From assembly GCA_044358815.1 (NCBI GenBank), contig JBIKNH010000126.1:1-13099 (forward strand): a stretch of DNA of 13,099 nt. Reading direction: 5' to 3'. Below the pieces are notes generated by a model, which had not been told where the DNA came from, did no database searches, and worked only from the letters and a program-made list of their open reading frames with translations. Below are positions 1-6,934 of the stretch, piece after piece (the first letter of the stretch is position 1; every line of letters begins with the position of its first letter). The translations under genes were made by a program, and so were the position numbers. The DNA is from JBAXSK01 sp044358815 (GTDB lineage Bacteria > Cyanobacteriota > Cyanobacteriia > Pseudanabaenales > Pseudanabaenaceae).

Positions 1-367
1 GGTATTTCCTGTCTTCAGAAAGTTTCCATCCTGTAGTTTTGTACTCCACAGAATGACCACGTTTCTTAAATTTAGGAAACCCTTTCTTGCCTGATACTTT
101 CTTTTTACAGTTCTCAAAAAAGCTATTTATTGCTGACCATGCACTCTCTGCACTGGCTTGTCTGGCTTGCGAGTTTAGTTTTTTAGCAAACTCAAACTCT
201 TTAGCTAAGACAGCGCAATACTTATTGAGATCATACTTATCGCTATCCTTGACATCCATCCATAGCCTCAAAGCCTTATTACGCACAAACAGAGCAGTAC
301 GAATCGCCTCATCTATGAGGTTGTACTGTTCTGTTTTGCCTTTTAACTTTGCTTCGAGGACTAACAT
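1..367 (-). CDS. tnpB: TnpB-family RNA-guided nuclease / accessory transposase, N-terminal part (cut by window edge)
   Basis: The minus strand reads open from an ATG at 367 to the left edge, giving about 122 residues. It begins MLVLEAKLKGKTEQYN and continues with the blocks DEAIRTALFVRNKALRLWMD, NKYCAVLAKEF, ARQASAESAWSAI, FPKFKKRG and SVEYKTTGWKLSEDRKY. These are the N-terminal blocks of the IS200/IS605-associated TnpB (IS891/IS1136/IS1341) family very common in cyanobacteria. Family members are about 400 residues with a RuvC-like DED nuclease and a zinc ribbon in the C-terminal half; that half lies outside the window, so intactness cannot be judged. No frameshift is seen in the visible part. 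No Shine-Dalgarno precedes the ATG. The element-end hairpins lie upstream at 383-444. Known of the family: TnpB is a nuclease guided by an RNA from the element's other end. Confidence 0.9.
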   Translation of the reverse strand, partial: MLVLEAKLKGKTEQYNLIDEAIRTALFVRNKALRLWMDVKDSDKYDLNKYCAVLAKEFEFAKKLNSQARQASAESAWSAINSFFENCKKKVSGKKGFPKFKKRGHSVEYKTTGWKLSEDRKY

Positions 368-450
368 GGATTTGTAAAATCTTATGCTGTATATTGTAGC
401 ATAGATTAAGTAAAGCCTTGCTGAAAGCACGGGGTTTTAAACCCATTTTT
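1..450 (-). mobile_element. IS200/IS605-type element, left-end portion
   Basis: Contains the tnpB start and, just upstream on the minus strand, small imperfect hairpins of the kind found at the ends of this family. One, 416-432, reads CCGTGCTTTCAGCAAGG on the minus strand: a 7-bp stem with one mismatch and a TTC loop. Others are a 6+6 stem at 383-403 and GGGTTTTAAACCC at 432-444. IS200/IS605 elements lack terminal inverted repeats and use such subterminal hairpins for recognition. The exact end is not visible, so the right boundary is approximate. Whether a tnpA lies beyond the left edge is unknown. Confidence 0.55.
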
Positions 451-465
451 TTGATAAGTCCTTTG

Positions 466-499
466 AATTGACTTAGTTAATTAACTTACTAAGTCAATT
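466..499. repeat. 12-bp perfect inverted repeat with nested palindrome
   Basis: AATTGACTTAGT (466-477) and ACTAAGTCAATT (488-499) are perfect reverse complements around a 10-nt spacer. The 12-mer AGTTAATTAACT at 475-486 is itself a perfect palindrome overlapping the left arm, so two alternative foldings exist. No T-run follows on either strand, so a simple intrinsic terminator is unlikely. It lies just outside the TnpB element hairpins and may mark the insertion target or be a protein-binding site. Confidence 0.6.
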
Positions 500-540
500 A
501 GGTTTAGATTCCGTAAAGTTAAGTTAAATCACATCTTTCC

Positions 541-582
541 GCTGGTGCTTGCTTCAGAGTTTGTTGCAACTCAAGCACCAGC
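541..582. repeat. 11-bp perfect stem-loop
   Basis: GCTGGTGCTTG (541-551) pairs perfectly with CAAGCACCAGC (572-582). Inside, AGTT (558-561) can pair with AACT (568-571), giving a long stem with one asymmetric bulge. Only a weak T-rich stretch follows (TTTGAAGTTTT), so it could be a poor terminator, a 5' structure or a repeat-family member. Confidence 0.55.
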
Positions 583-637
583 TTTGAAGTTTTAGGATTT
601 AGATTTTGGACTGGGTGAGCATTGGAACTATATTGAC

Positions 638-699
638 TATATGGGGCGATCTGCACCGATCCGCCCTTTGGCACAATTACTGCGCATATACCCCATATA
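638..699. repeat. 9-bp inverted repeat enclosing a small hairpin, upstream of the cyclophilin gene
   Basis: TATATGGGG (638-646) and CCCCATATA (691-699) are perfect reverse complements 44 nt apart. A second, overlapping fold pairs GGGCGATC with GATCCGCCC (about 643-665) with one bulged base. The stretch lies in the spacer before the peptidyl-prolyl isomerase gene and could be part of its promoter or leader. No convincing -35/-10 pair was found. Confidence 0.4.
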
Positions 700-873
700 A
701 ATTAAGTGAGTAACTAAGTGAGTGACTTACCCCTGTTATCATCATTGCCCCCAGTGCTAGATCAGCGCCTTAAACCCATAGGGCATCTCGGTTTACATCT
801 CGGCTTAAATTTATTATTTTTCTTGTTTGCCTGTGGTCGATTGGTCAAATTTTCGGGACGCATCAGCGAATTT

Positions 874-1974
874 ATGACCAAATATGCCAGCAAGCGCCGC
901 ATCGTTACCCTTGGTCTAACGTTGGCTTTGGTTTTGGGCTTTACTTTAGGTTTTAGTTTTGGTTTGCCCCCAGCCCCAGCCTTCGCTAAATTGCCTAGCA
1001 AAAGTGCGATCAAAGATGCACGGATTTTATTGCGTAACTCTTTGCCCATCGAAAATGAGTCCCTACGCTCTGCCCAAAAGCTCCTCGAAGAAATGCCCCG
1101 TCAAGCGAACCTCAAACGGTGGAAAAATCTCAGTAAAGATATTGACGTAGTGACCCAAACCCTCAACCAAGGCAAAAATCAGATTTTAGCTGAGACCCCT
1201 GCCAATCGGTTAGACTCCACCACAGAGGCATTTAATAGCCTGAGCAGTTCCCTGGTGCCGCTGCAAGAATCTATTGCTGCTAAAGATCGTAATAGCGTCA
1301 AACCTTTGTCCGAAAAAGCCCTAGATTACATTGGCGTAATTGAATCAAATCTAGTCAAAGCTTTTCCGTTCACTATTCCCGCGAAATATGCCGACTTGCC
1401 TCAGCTTAAAGGTCGTGCCCTCGTAGAAATTACCACCACCCAAGGCAGTTTTATTATTACGGTGGATGGCTATAGCGCCCCCCTCAATGGTGGTAAATTT
1501 GTCAGCCTGGTGAAGCAGGGCTTTTATGATAATTTGCCCTTCAGCCGCGCTGATGAGCATTATTATTTACAAACTGGCGATCCTGATGGCGTGGCTGATG
1601 GCGATGTTGATCCCGCTACGGGTAAAAACCGGACTGTGCCCCTTGAAGTGCGGATCCCTGGTCAAGCTGCACCGATCTATGGCAGTACCCTCGAAGAACT
1701 AGGCTATGATCGCGTGTTACCTGTGTTGCCTTTCTCTGCCTATGGCACTGTGGCAATGGCGCGGAGTAATGATGATCCTAACAGTGGCTCTTCGCAATTC
1801 TTCATTTACCTGTTTGAATCGGAACTAACCCCCGCTGGGTTGAACTTGCTAGATGGTAATTACAGTGTGTTTGGCTATGTTACCGAAGGACAGGATGTTT
1901 TGTACAAATTGCGTCTAGAGGATCAGGTGCTATCGGCTCGGTTGATCAGCGGTGGCGAAAATTTGGTGGAATAA
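874..1974 (+). CDS. Cyclophilin-type peptidyl-prolyl cis-trans isomerase, thylakoid lumen/periplasm (TLP40-like)
   Basis: Catalyses cis-trans isomerisation of X-Pro bonds. From the ATG at 874 it is 366 residues. It starts with a clear signal peptide: basic MTKYASKRRIV, a hydrophobic core rich in L, G and F, then PAPAFA before KLPSKS, so it is probably exported to the lumen or periplasm. A helical N-terminal region follows, then the cyclophilin fold: ITTTQGSFIITVDGYSAPLN, FVSLVKQGFYDNLPFSR, QTGDPDG, MARSNDDPNSGSSQFFI and LDGNYSVFGYV. The catalytic Arg (FSR), the Gln of QTGD and the SSQFFI strand are kept. Layout and length match cyanobacterial relatives of the plant lumen protein TLP40/TLP38. 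An in-frame GTG at 718 would add 52 residues, but it directly follows a stop and would bury the signal peptide, so 874 is preferred. Neither start has a good Shine-Dalgarno. Confidence 0.9.
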   Translation: MTKYASKRRIVTLGLTLALVLGFTLGFSFGLPPAPAFAKLPSKSAIKDARILLRNSLPIENESLRSAQKLLEEMPRQANLKRWKNLSKDIDVVTQTLNQGKNQILAETPANRLDSTTEAFNSLSSSLVPLQESIAAKDRNSVKPLSEKALDYIGVIESNLVKAFPFTIPAKYADLPQLKGRALVEITTTQGSFIITVDGYSAPLNGGKFVSLVKQGFYDNLPFSRADEHYYLQTGDPDGVADGDVDPATGKNRTVPLEVRIPGQAAPIYGSTLEELGYDRVLPVLPFSAYGTVAMARSNDDPNSGSSQFFIYLFESELTPAGLNLLDGNYSVFGYVTEGQDVLYKLRLEDQVLSARLISGGENLVE

Positions 1975-2133
1975 CCGGATTTCTATGGCACAAATCCCTT
2001 GGGATCAGCTTTTTGTTGCCGATTTATTGTCCATGACTTATTCACAATTGCCATAGGTCTATTTACTGCCAGTACATCTACTAGTACATCTAGAACAGGT
2101 TAGTTTTTAGCAACATTGAGCCACCAGATCCCC

Positions 2134-2163
2134 CTTAAGCCAAGGTTAATTCTTTGGCTTAGG
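2134..2163. terminator. Stem-loop downstream of the isomerase gene (possible terminator or apcE leader structure)
   Basis: TAAGCCAAGG (2136-2145) pairs with CTTTGGCTTA (2152-2161) around a 6-nt loop with one G-T wobble. The stem extends by two more pairs to 2134/2163. There is no T-run on either strand, so it is not a textbook intrinsic terminator. Its place 160 nt after the upstream stop and 160 nt before apcE fits either a processed 3' end or an apcE 5' UTR element. Confidence 0.4.
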
Positions 2164-2239
2164 TCGCCGTTTAGCTTTACAAAACTTATCCTTAGAATGA
2201 GCCTAAATTTAGGGTAAAGCAACGGGTTTGAGGGTGTGA

Positions 2240-2317
2240 TTGACAAGGGAAACCCCTATACTGTTTAGGTATTAAGTCGAACTCTTTTACATACCATTCT
2301 TTAAAAATTAGAAAAGG
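2240..2317 (+). promoter_or_regulatory. Putative apcE promoter zone and ribosome binding site
   Basis: TTGACA at 2240-2245 and TATACT at 2257-2262 resemble sigma-70 boxes, but only 11 bp separates them, so they cannot act together as one standard promoter. TATACT alone, about 60 nt upstream of the ATG, could be a -10 used with an activator. AAGG at 2314-2317 lies 7 nt before the ATG at 2325 and serves as the ribosome binding site. Confidence 0.35.
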
Positions 2318-2324
2318 TAGATAC

Positions 2325-5060
2325 ATGAGCCTATCAGCCTCTAGCGGCGCAGTGAATGCCCGCCCTCGTTTATATCAGACGGCTATTATTTCTACACTTT
2401 CGCAGGTCGAGCAACAGGACCGTTTCGCCAACCGCAGTGAACTCGAAGACCTCAGCACTTTCTTTAAGTCTGGTCTGAAGCGCATCGAAATCGCCGCAGT
2501 GTTGACCAAAAACGCTGATGCTATCGTCTCGAAAGCGGCTAACCGGATTTTTACCGGTGGCGCACCGATGGCTTTCTTAGAAAAGCCCGCTGTCACTGAA
2601 GCCGAAGAATTCGGTCGCGATGGTCGTCTTATCGATACCAAGCGCGGTATGGAATTGGGCTTAACCACCTACGCCGAAGCTTCTGGCAGTTTCATTGATG
2701 CGATCAAGACTTTCTTTAGCGCCACTGGGATCACTGGCGTTATTGAAACCCCACCGCCCAACTTCCGCCCCATCAACATTTCCCGCTACGGTGCTGACCG
2801 GATGAAGAAGTCCTTGCGGGACATGAGCTGGTTTTTGCGTTATACCACCTATGCCATTGTGGCGGGTGATCCTAACATTCTGGCGCAAAACACTCGCGGC
2901 TTACGGCAGATCATTGAAGCGGCTTGCTCCGTAGATGCCACCATCGTTGCTTTACAAACCATGAAGCAAGAGTCAGCGGTATTCTTTGGACAAGATACCG
3001 AAGCTGTCGAAATTATTAAGCAATATTTCGATGTGGCTTTAGCTGAGTTTAAGGGTGCGACTCCTTCGCCTAAGGTGCGTCAGCGTAATTCTACGGATTT
3101 ACAAGGCTTAGCCCTGCCCCAGATTTACTACAACACGGCAGAGCGTCGGCAAAAGTTTGTCATGAAGCCTGGTCTGTCTAGCTTAGAAAAGAATGAGGTG
3201 GTCAGAGCCGCCTATCGTCAAATTTTCGAGCGTGACATTACCAAGGCTTACAGCCAATCGATTTCTGACTTGGAATCCAAGTTCAAGAATACCGAGATCT
3301 CCGCTAAGGAATTTGTGCGTCGGTTGGGTAAATCCCCGCTGTATCGCGATCAGTTTTTCTTGCCTTTCATTAATTCCCGCGCTCTGGAATTGGCATTCAA
3401 GCATTTCTTGGGTCGCGCTCCCGAAAGCCGCACTGAAGTCCAAAAGTATTTCGCCATCGTGTCTAAGGGTGGTTTGAATGCTTTGATTGATGCTTTGGTA
3501 GATTCCACCGAATACAGTGATTACTTCGGTGAAGAAACCATTCCTTATCAACGCGGTTTAGGACAAGAAGCTCAACCCGCCCGTAACTGGGGGGCACAGT
3601 TCGACTTGTTTAACTACGGTGCGCCTTTCCGTAAAGTACCGCAGTTTATCACGCTGTTTGCTTCCTACAATCAGCCCTTGCCCGATCAGCACGTTTACGG
3701 TTCTGGCAACGATCCGCTGGAAATTCAATTTGGCGCAATCTTCCCGAAAGAACGCAAGTTGCCCAGTGCTTCCCCTGCACCGTTTGGTAAGGATACCCGC
3801 CGGATCTTGATCCGTAATGGTGCTGGTATTGACAACCAATTGAGTAATCCTGGCGCTGTGGGTAATAATCCTGGTAGCTTAGGTCCTAAGGTGTTCAAGC
3901 TGGATCAGTTGCCTGCTGGGGTGAAAATCGCCAAGGGTGGACGTAAAACCAATGTTCAAGGCACTAGTGTCAAGTTCTCGGAATCTTCTACCCAAGCAGT
4001 GATCCGCGCCATCTATCTGCAAGTGGTGGGTTTTGTGCCCTATGCTGGTCAGCGCCAAACTGCGGCTGAAACGAAGCTAGAAAATGGCGAGATCACGGTG
4101 AAGGAATTTGTGCGGATTTTGGCTAAGTCCCCCACGTTCCGCGATCGTTACTGGACCAAGCTCTATGTCTGTAAGGCTGTGGAATATATCCACCGTCGTT
4201 TGTTGGGTCGCCCCACCTATGGTCGCGCCGAAATGAATGCCTACTATGACATTTGCTATAAGAAGGGCTTCTATGCTTTGGTCGATGCCATTCTCAACAG
4301 CAAGGAATATGAGGAAGCTTTTGGTGAAGATACCGTTCCCTATGAGCGCTATCTGACTCCGGCAGGTGTGTCGTTGCGTCAAAATCGCGTCGGTACGTTG
4401 ACCGAAGAAAAGGGCACTACGATCAAGCCCGAAGTCACTCCAGCATTCGTCAAGTTGGGCGAAGTAACGGAAGTGCGCTCCGAAGTTTCGATCCGCGATC
4501 GGATCAACCAAGGTGTAGACAAGAAGCGCGTCCAAACCAAGATCTTCAAGCTTACCAGCACCGACCCCACCCAAGTCAACGAGTTGGCACGGGCTGGCTA
4601 TCGTCAGGTGTTCGAGCGCGATATGGATGCTTACGTGGCAGGTACGCAGTTCAGCGCCTATGTGTCGAAACTGCAAAACCGCGAAATCACGGTGAAGGAA
4701 TTCATCCTCGGTTTGGGTACTTCTGATTTGTATATCAAGGAGTTCTATAGTCCGTTCCCTAATACCAAGGTAATCGAATTGGGAACCAAGCATTTCTTGG
4801 GTCGTGCGCCGTTAGATCAAGCGGAAATCCGGAAGTATAACCAAATCTTGGCAACGAAAGGCGCTAAGGCAATGGTAACGGAAATGGTTAACAGCCGCGA
4901 ATACCTGGAAGCTTTTGGCGAAGATGTAGTGCCTCACAATCGCTATGAAACCTTCCCTGCGGCGAACTATCCCAATACCCAAACGCTCTACAACCGTTTG
5001 ACGAAGCAAGATAAGTCGTTGGTTGTGCCTAGTTTTGCGCCTACTAAGGTGAAGATCTAG
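2325..5060 (+). CDS. apcE: Phycobilisome core-membrane linker / terminal emitter ApcE (L-CM)
   Basis: Scaffold and terminal emitter of the phycobilisome core. It organises the allophycocyanin cylinders and passes excitation to the photosystems at the thylakoid surface. 911 residues. Residues 1-245 are an allophycocyanin-alpha-like domain interrupted by a loop (about 78-150). Cys201 (codon at 2925), in EAACSVDATIVALQ, is the only Cys there and is the expected phycocyanobilin attachment site. Three linker repeats (Pfam Rep, PF00427 type) follow at roughly 265-410, 545-680 and 745-880. Each carries the pattern YRQ(I/V)FERD or IYLQVVG, EFV/EFI, FLGRAP or LLGRP, and GE(D/E)T(I/V)PY or GEDVVPH. Three repeats are what tricylindrical-core cyanobacteria carry (Synechocystis ApcE is about 896 residues). 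Basic, Pro-rich arms link them. ATG with AAGG upstream. apcABC do not follow; the gene appears monocistronic. Expression is expected to be light- and nutrient-dependent, but no specific site was identified. Confidence 0.98.
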   Translation: MSLSASSGAVNARPRLYQTAIISTLSQVEQQDRFANRSELEDLSTFFKSGLKRIEIAAVLTKNADAIVSKAANRIFTGGAPMAFLEKPAVTEAEEFGRDGRLIDTKRGMELGLTTYAEASGSFIDAIKTFFSATGITGVIETPPPNFRPINISRYGADRMKKSLRDMSWFLRYTTYAIVAGDPNILAQNTRGLRQIIEAACSVDATIVALQTMKQESAVFFGQDTEAVEIIKQYFDVALAEFKGATPSPKVRQRNSTDLQGLALPQIYYNTAERRQKFVMKPGLSSLEKNEVVRAAYRQIFERDITKAYSQSISDLESKFKNTEISAKEFVRRLGKSPLYRDQFFLPFINSRALELAFKHFLGRAPESRTEVQKYFAIVSKGGLNALIDALVDSTEYSDYFGEETIPYQRGLGQEAQPARNWGAQFDLFNYGAPFRKVPQFITLFASYNQPLPDQHVYGSGNDPLEIQFGAIFPKERKLPSASPAPFGKDTRRILIRNGAGIDNQLSNPGAVGNNPGSLGPKVFKLDQLPAGVKIAKGGRKTNVQGTSVKFSESSTQAVIRAIYLQVVGFVPYAGQRQTAAETKLENGEITVKEFVRILAKSPTFRDRYWTKLYVCKAVEYIHRRLLGRPTYGRAEMNAYYDICYKKGFYALVDAILNSKEYEEAFGEDTVPYERYLTPAGVSLRQNRVGTLTEEKGTTIKPEVTPAFVKLGEVTEVRSEVSIRDRINQGVDKKRVQTKIFKLTSTDPTQVNELARAGYRQVFERDMDAYVAGTQFSAYVSKLQNREITVKEFILGLGTSDLYIKEFYSPFPNTKVIELGTKHFLGRAPLDQAEIRKYNQILATKGAKAMVTEMVNSREYLEAFGEDVVPHNRYETFPAANYPNTQTLYNRLTKQDKSLVVPSFAPTKVKI

Positions 5061-5120
5061 AATCTAGGTTGCAGTGATGGATTTGAGTAATTGATTAACT
5101 TCACTTGAATCTTTCACTTA

Positions 5121-5259
5121 GAGGGTGTTTGGAAAGTCTGCATATTCGCTAAAAACAATGATTGATCCCCCCTAGCCCCCTTAAAAAGGGGGGAAAAGAC
5201 TAAAAAAGTCCCCCTTTCTAAGGGGGATTTAGGGGGATCGAAACTTCTCAAACACGCTC
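5121..5259. mobile_element. MITE-like element, 139 bp, with terminal inverted repeats and TTA target duplication
   Basis: The ends GAGGGTGTTTG (5121-5131) and CAAACACGCTC (5249-5259) are inverted repeats with one mismatch in 11. The direct repeat TTA flanks them (5118-5120 and 5260-5262), as expected for a 3-bp target duplication. No reading frame is inside. The core is a GC-rich palindrome (5164-5239). The end sequence and a TNA-like duplication resemble IS5-family (IS1031-type) elements; that parent is an inference. It sits between the apcE stop and the downstream terminator, so it would be in the apcE 3' UTR. Confidence 0.6.
5164..5239 (-). repeat. GATCCCCC palindromic repeat, copy 1
   Basis: Begins GATCCCCCCTAGCCCCCTTA and ends AAGGGGGATTTAGGGGGATC, forming a long imperfect hairpin from several CCCCC/GGGGG blocks. 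Its reverse complement aligns closely with the copy at 12826-12907 through GATCCCCCTAAATCCCCCTT, the following GGGGGACTT block and the CCCCTTTTTAAGGGGG block. The two copies are therefore in opposite orientation. This is a dispersed repeat type familiar from cyanobacterial genomes. Confidence 0.8.
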
Positions 5260-5295
5260 TTAATCTTCAACTCAACTAAAATAAGTTTCTTTTGA

Positions 5296-5332
5296 GTCTC
5301 TCTTATACTGATAATGTAAGAGAGGCTTTTTT
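5296..5332 (+). terminator. Rho-independent terminator (apcE)
   Basis: GTCTCTCTTA (5296-5305) pairs with TAAGAGAGGC (5317-5326; one T-G wobble) around an 11-nt loop, followed directly by six T (5327-5332). It is the first good intrinsic terminator after apcE. It ends a transcript that would include the MITE-like insertion, and it separates apcE from the phosphate permease. Confidence 0.8.
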
Positions 5333-5378
5333 GTGGGTTGGTGTATTTGATTTATAGATCATTCAAATAAAAACTACA

Positions 5379-5429
5379 GCTTCGACTACGCTCAGCCGTC
5401 GGTGTAAGCTAGCTGAGCGTAGTCGAAGC
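5379..5429. repeat. Perfect 18-bp inverted repeat
   Basis: GCTTCGACTACGCTCAGC (5379-5396) and GCTGAGCGTAGTCGAAGC (5412-5429) are exact reverse complements with a 15-nt spacer. The TTCGACTACGCTCAGC arm is a familiar dispersed palindromic motif in bacterial genomes, including cyanobacteria. There is no T-run, and it lies about 95 nt before the phosphate permease start. It is most likely a small repetitive element rather than a gene-specific regulator. Confidence 0.8.
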
Positions 5430-5522
5430 CAACTCTACAAATCATTTTAAACAACTATATTTGGGATTTTGCGGGTGGCAAAAATGGATACGATTCTTTA
5501 GTAAAAAACATTAATAGAAAAC

Positions 5523-6869
5523 TTGATACAAATAGTTTTATTAGGACTGGTTGGCTCTCTAGCGCTCTATTTTGCGATGATGCTAGGGGCGAATGATTTA
5601 GCTAATTCAATGGGAACTTCCGTTGGTTCAGGCGCAATATCATGGCGTAAAGCGATTTTTATTGCCGCAACTATGGAACTAGCGGGGGCAGTATTTTTTG
5701 GGCATCAAGTGGCTGATACCCTAACTAATGGTTTATTTACTCCCGTTGTTTTGCACCAACCAGTTGCGGAACTGCTGATTGGCATGGTGGCAGTGCTATT
5801 TACCTGTGGCGTGGGTTTGCAATGGGCGAATCGATTTGGTTTACCTGTGGCTTCCTCCCATGGGATTGTTGGTGCATTACTGGGATTTGCCTTAGTGGTG
5901 GCAGGCACAAACGGTATTAATTGGCAGAAAGTTAGTTTGATTGCTGGGGCGTGGGTGATTACGCCTTTGCTGGCGGGAGTCATGGCATGGCTGGGCATTA
6001 AGTTTATGTACCGCTGGATCAATCAGGAACGACTGACCGAGTGGCTACCCTGGCTGACGGGTTTGACGTTGGCGGTGGTGGGTAGCAGTTTGCTCCATGC
6101 CACAGGCGGCGGCGGTCAAAGGTGGTTAATTGGCGGATTGTGGTTTATTGCTAGCGTTTCAGCTACTGGCTACCTGATCCCCAAACGGGATATGACAGCT
6201 ATTTTTAGTCAATTGCAGGTGATGAGTGCGGCGACAATGGCTTTTGCTCATGGTTCCAATGATGTGGGTAACGCCATTGCGCCAATGTTTATTGCCCTAA
6301 ATGCTCTAAATCTTTTTCATCAAAGTAATCTAAATAATCCAAATAATTTAGTTCCATCTGGTTCCGTAGAAACTCCCACTTGGTTATTACTGGTCGGTGG
6401 AATTGGGATTGTCTTAGGACTAATTTTCTTTGGGCGGCGCGTTCTGAGTACTGTGGGGCAAGACATTACCCTGATTACACCACAAACTGGTTTTGTCGCT
6501 GAATTAGCTGCCAGTACGACGGTTTTAATTGGTTCAGGTTTGGGGATTCCCGCTTCTAGTACCCATGCTTTGGTGGGGGCTGTGGTGGGGATTGGCATTG
6601 CCCAACGGAATATTACCCAAGGTCATATCACGCAGAATAACAGTACACAAAATAACAGCACGCAAAATATTACTAATCCCAGTGATTTACTCTCAATAAA
6701 TCAACCCCAATCCGATCCAGAAACCAGTAATCAGGCAATAATACCCAAGCCCCAAACCCTTAACTGGCAACTCGTCAAACAAATTCTTAGCGCATGGTTG
6801 CTTACTATTCCCCTCGCTATGCTTACCAGTGCTCTGATTTATCGTTTACTAACTTTTATTGTTTACTAA
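5523..6869 (+). CDS. PiT-family inorganic phosphate permease
   Basis: Low-affinity, cation-coupled phosphate transporter of the inner membrane; 448 residues. The two inverted-repeat signatures of the family are present: GANDLANSMGTSVGSGAIS (residues 22-40) and AHGSNDVGNAIAP (242-254). Each is followed by the paired motif GLPVASSHGIVGALLG (106-121) or GIPASSTHALVGAVVG (341-356). About ten hydrophobic segments are visible. Residues 361-415 form an unusual hydrophilic N/Q/S/T-rich loop before the last membrane helices. The start is TTG at 5523: the frame opens only at 5505, and this start places the first helix and the GAND motif at the usual depth. The next possible start, ATG at codon 19, would cut the first helix. 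No Shine-Dalgarno is evident. No phoU or Pho-box is seen nearby. A hydrolase follows 65 bp downstream and may be co-transcribed. Confidence 0.93.
   Translation: MIQIVLLGLVGSLALYFAMMLGANDLANSMGTSVGSGAISWRKAIFIAATMELAGAVFFGHQVADTLTNGLFTPVVLHQPVAELLIGMVAVLFTCGVGLQWANRFGLPVASSHGIVGALLGFALVVAGTNGINWQKVSLIAGAWVITPLLAGVMAWLGIKFMYRWINQERLTEWLPWLTGLTLAVVGSSLLHATGGGGQRWLIGGLWFIASVSATGYLIPKRDMTAIFSQLQVMSAATMAFAHGSNDVGNAIAPMFIALNALNLFHQSNLNNPNNLVPSGSVETPTWLLLVGGIGIVLGLIFFGRRVLSTVGQDITLITPQTGFVAELAASTTVLIGSGLGIPASSTHALVGAVVGIGIAQRNITQGHITQNNSTQNNSTQNITNPSDLLSINQPQSDPETSNQAIIPKPQTLNWQLVKQILSAWLLTIPLAMLTSALIYRLLTFIVY
6633..6674 (+). repeat. 15-bp tandem repeat inside the permease gene (QNNST repeats)
   Basis: Codons 371-384 encode QNNST, QNNST, QNIT: two near-identical 15-bp units (CAGAATAACAGTACA and CAAAATAACAGCACG) and a partial third. 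They sit in the hydrophilic loop between the last two membrane segments, a likely site of slippage-driven length variation. Confidence 0.7.
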
Positions 6870-6934
6870 CTGTTCCCTATTCCCGATAAACTATTCTCTA
6901 TTCATCATTTCCTATAACAATTTCCTAGATTCCG

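Larger units (their letters stand above)
1975..2324. other. Intergenic leader between the isomerase gene and apcE
   Basis: 350 bases with no convincing gene. They hold a tandem AGTACATCTA (2071-2080 and 2083-2092), a strong stem-loop at 2134-2163 and, closer to apcE, a putative promoter zone. A 23-codon ATG frame at 1985-2056 was seen but has nothing to support it. Confidence 0.6.

Noticed and set aside
87..377. A 96-codon plus-strand frame at the left edge
   Set aside because: It is antisense to an unmistakable TnpB N terminus.
718..873. Upstream GTG extension of the isomerase
   Set aside because: The frame starts immediately after a stop, and the added 52 residues would precede a well-formed signal peptide, so it is probably untranslated.
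1985..2056. 23-codon frame starting MAQIPWDQLF
   Set aside because: Too short, with no ribosome binding site; could be a gene remnant but nothing supports it.
4077..4793. A 238-codon minus-strand open frame inside apcE
   Set aside because: It lies wholly antisense to the apcE linker repeats, and its sequence resembles no family. Codon bias of a strongly expressed gene often opens such shadow frames.
5164..5239. CRISPR array
   Set aside because: The GC-rich blocks form a palindrome with no regularly spaced repeats and spacers.
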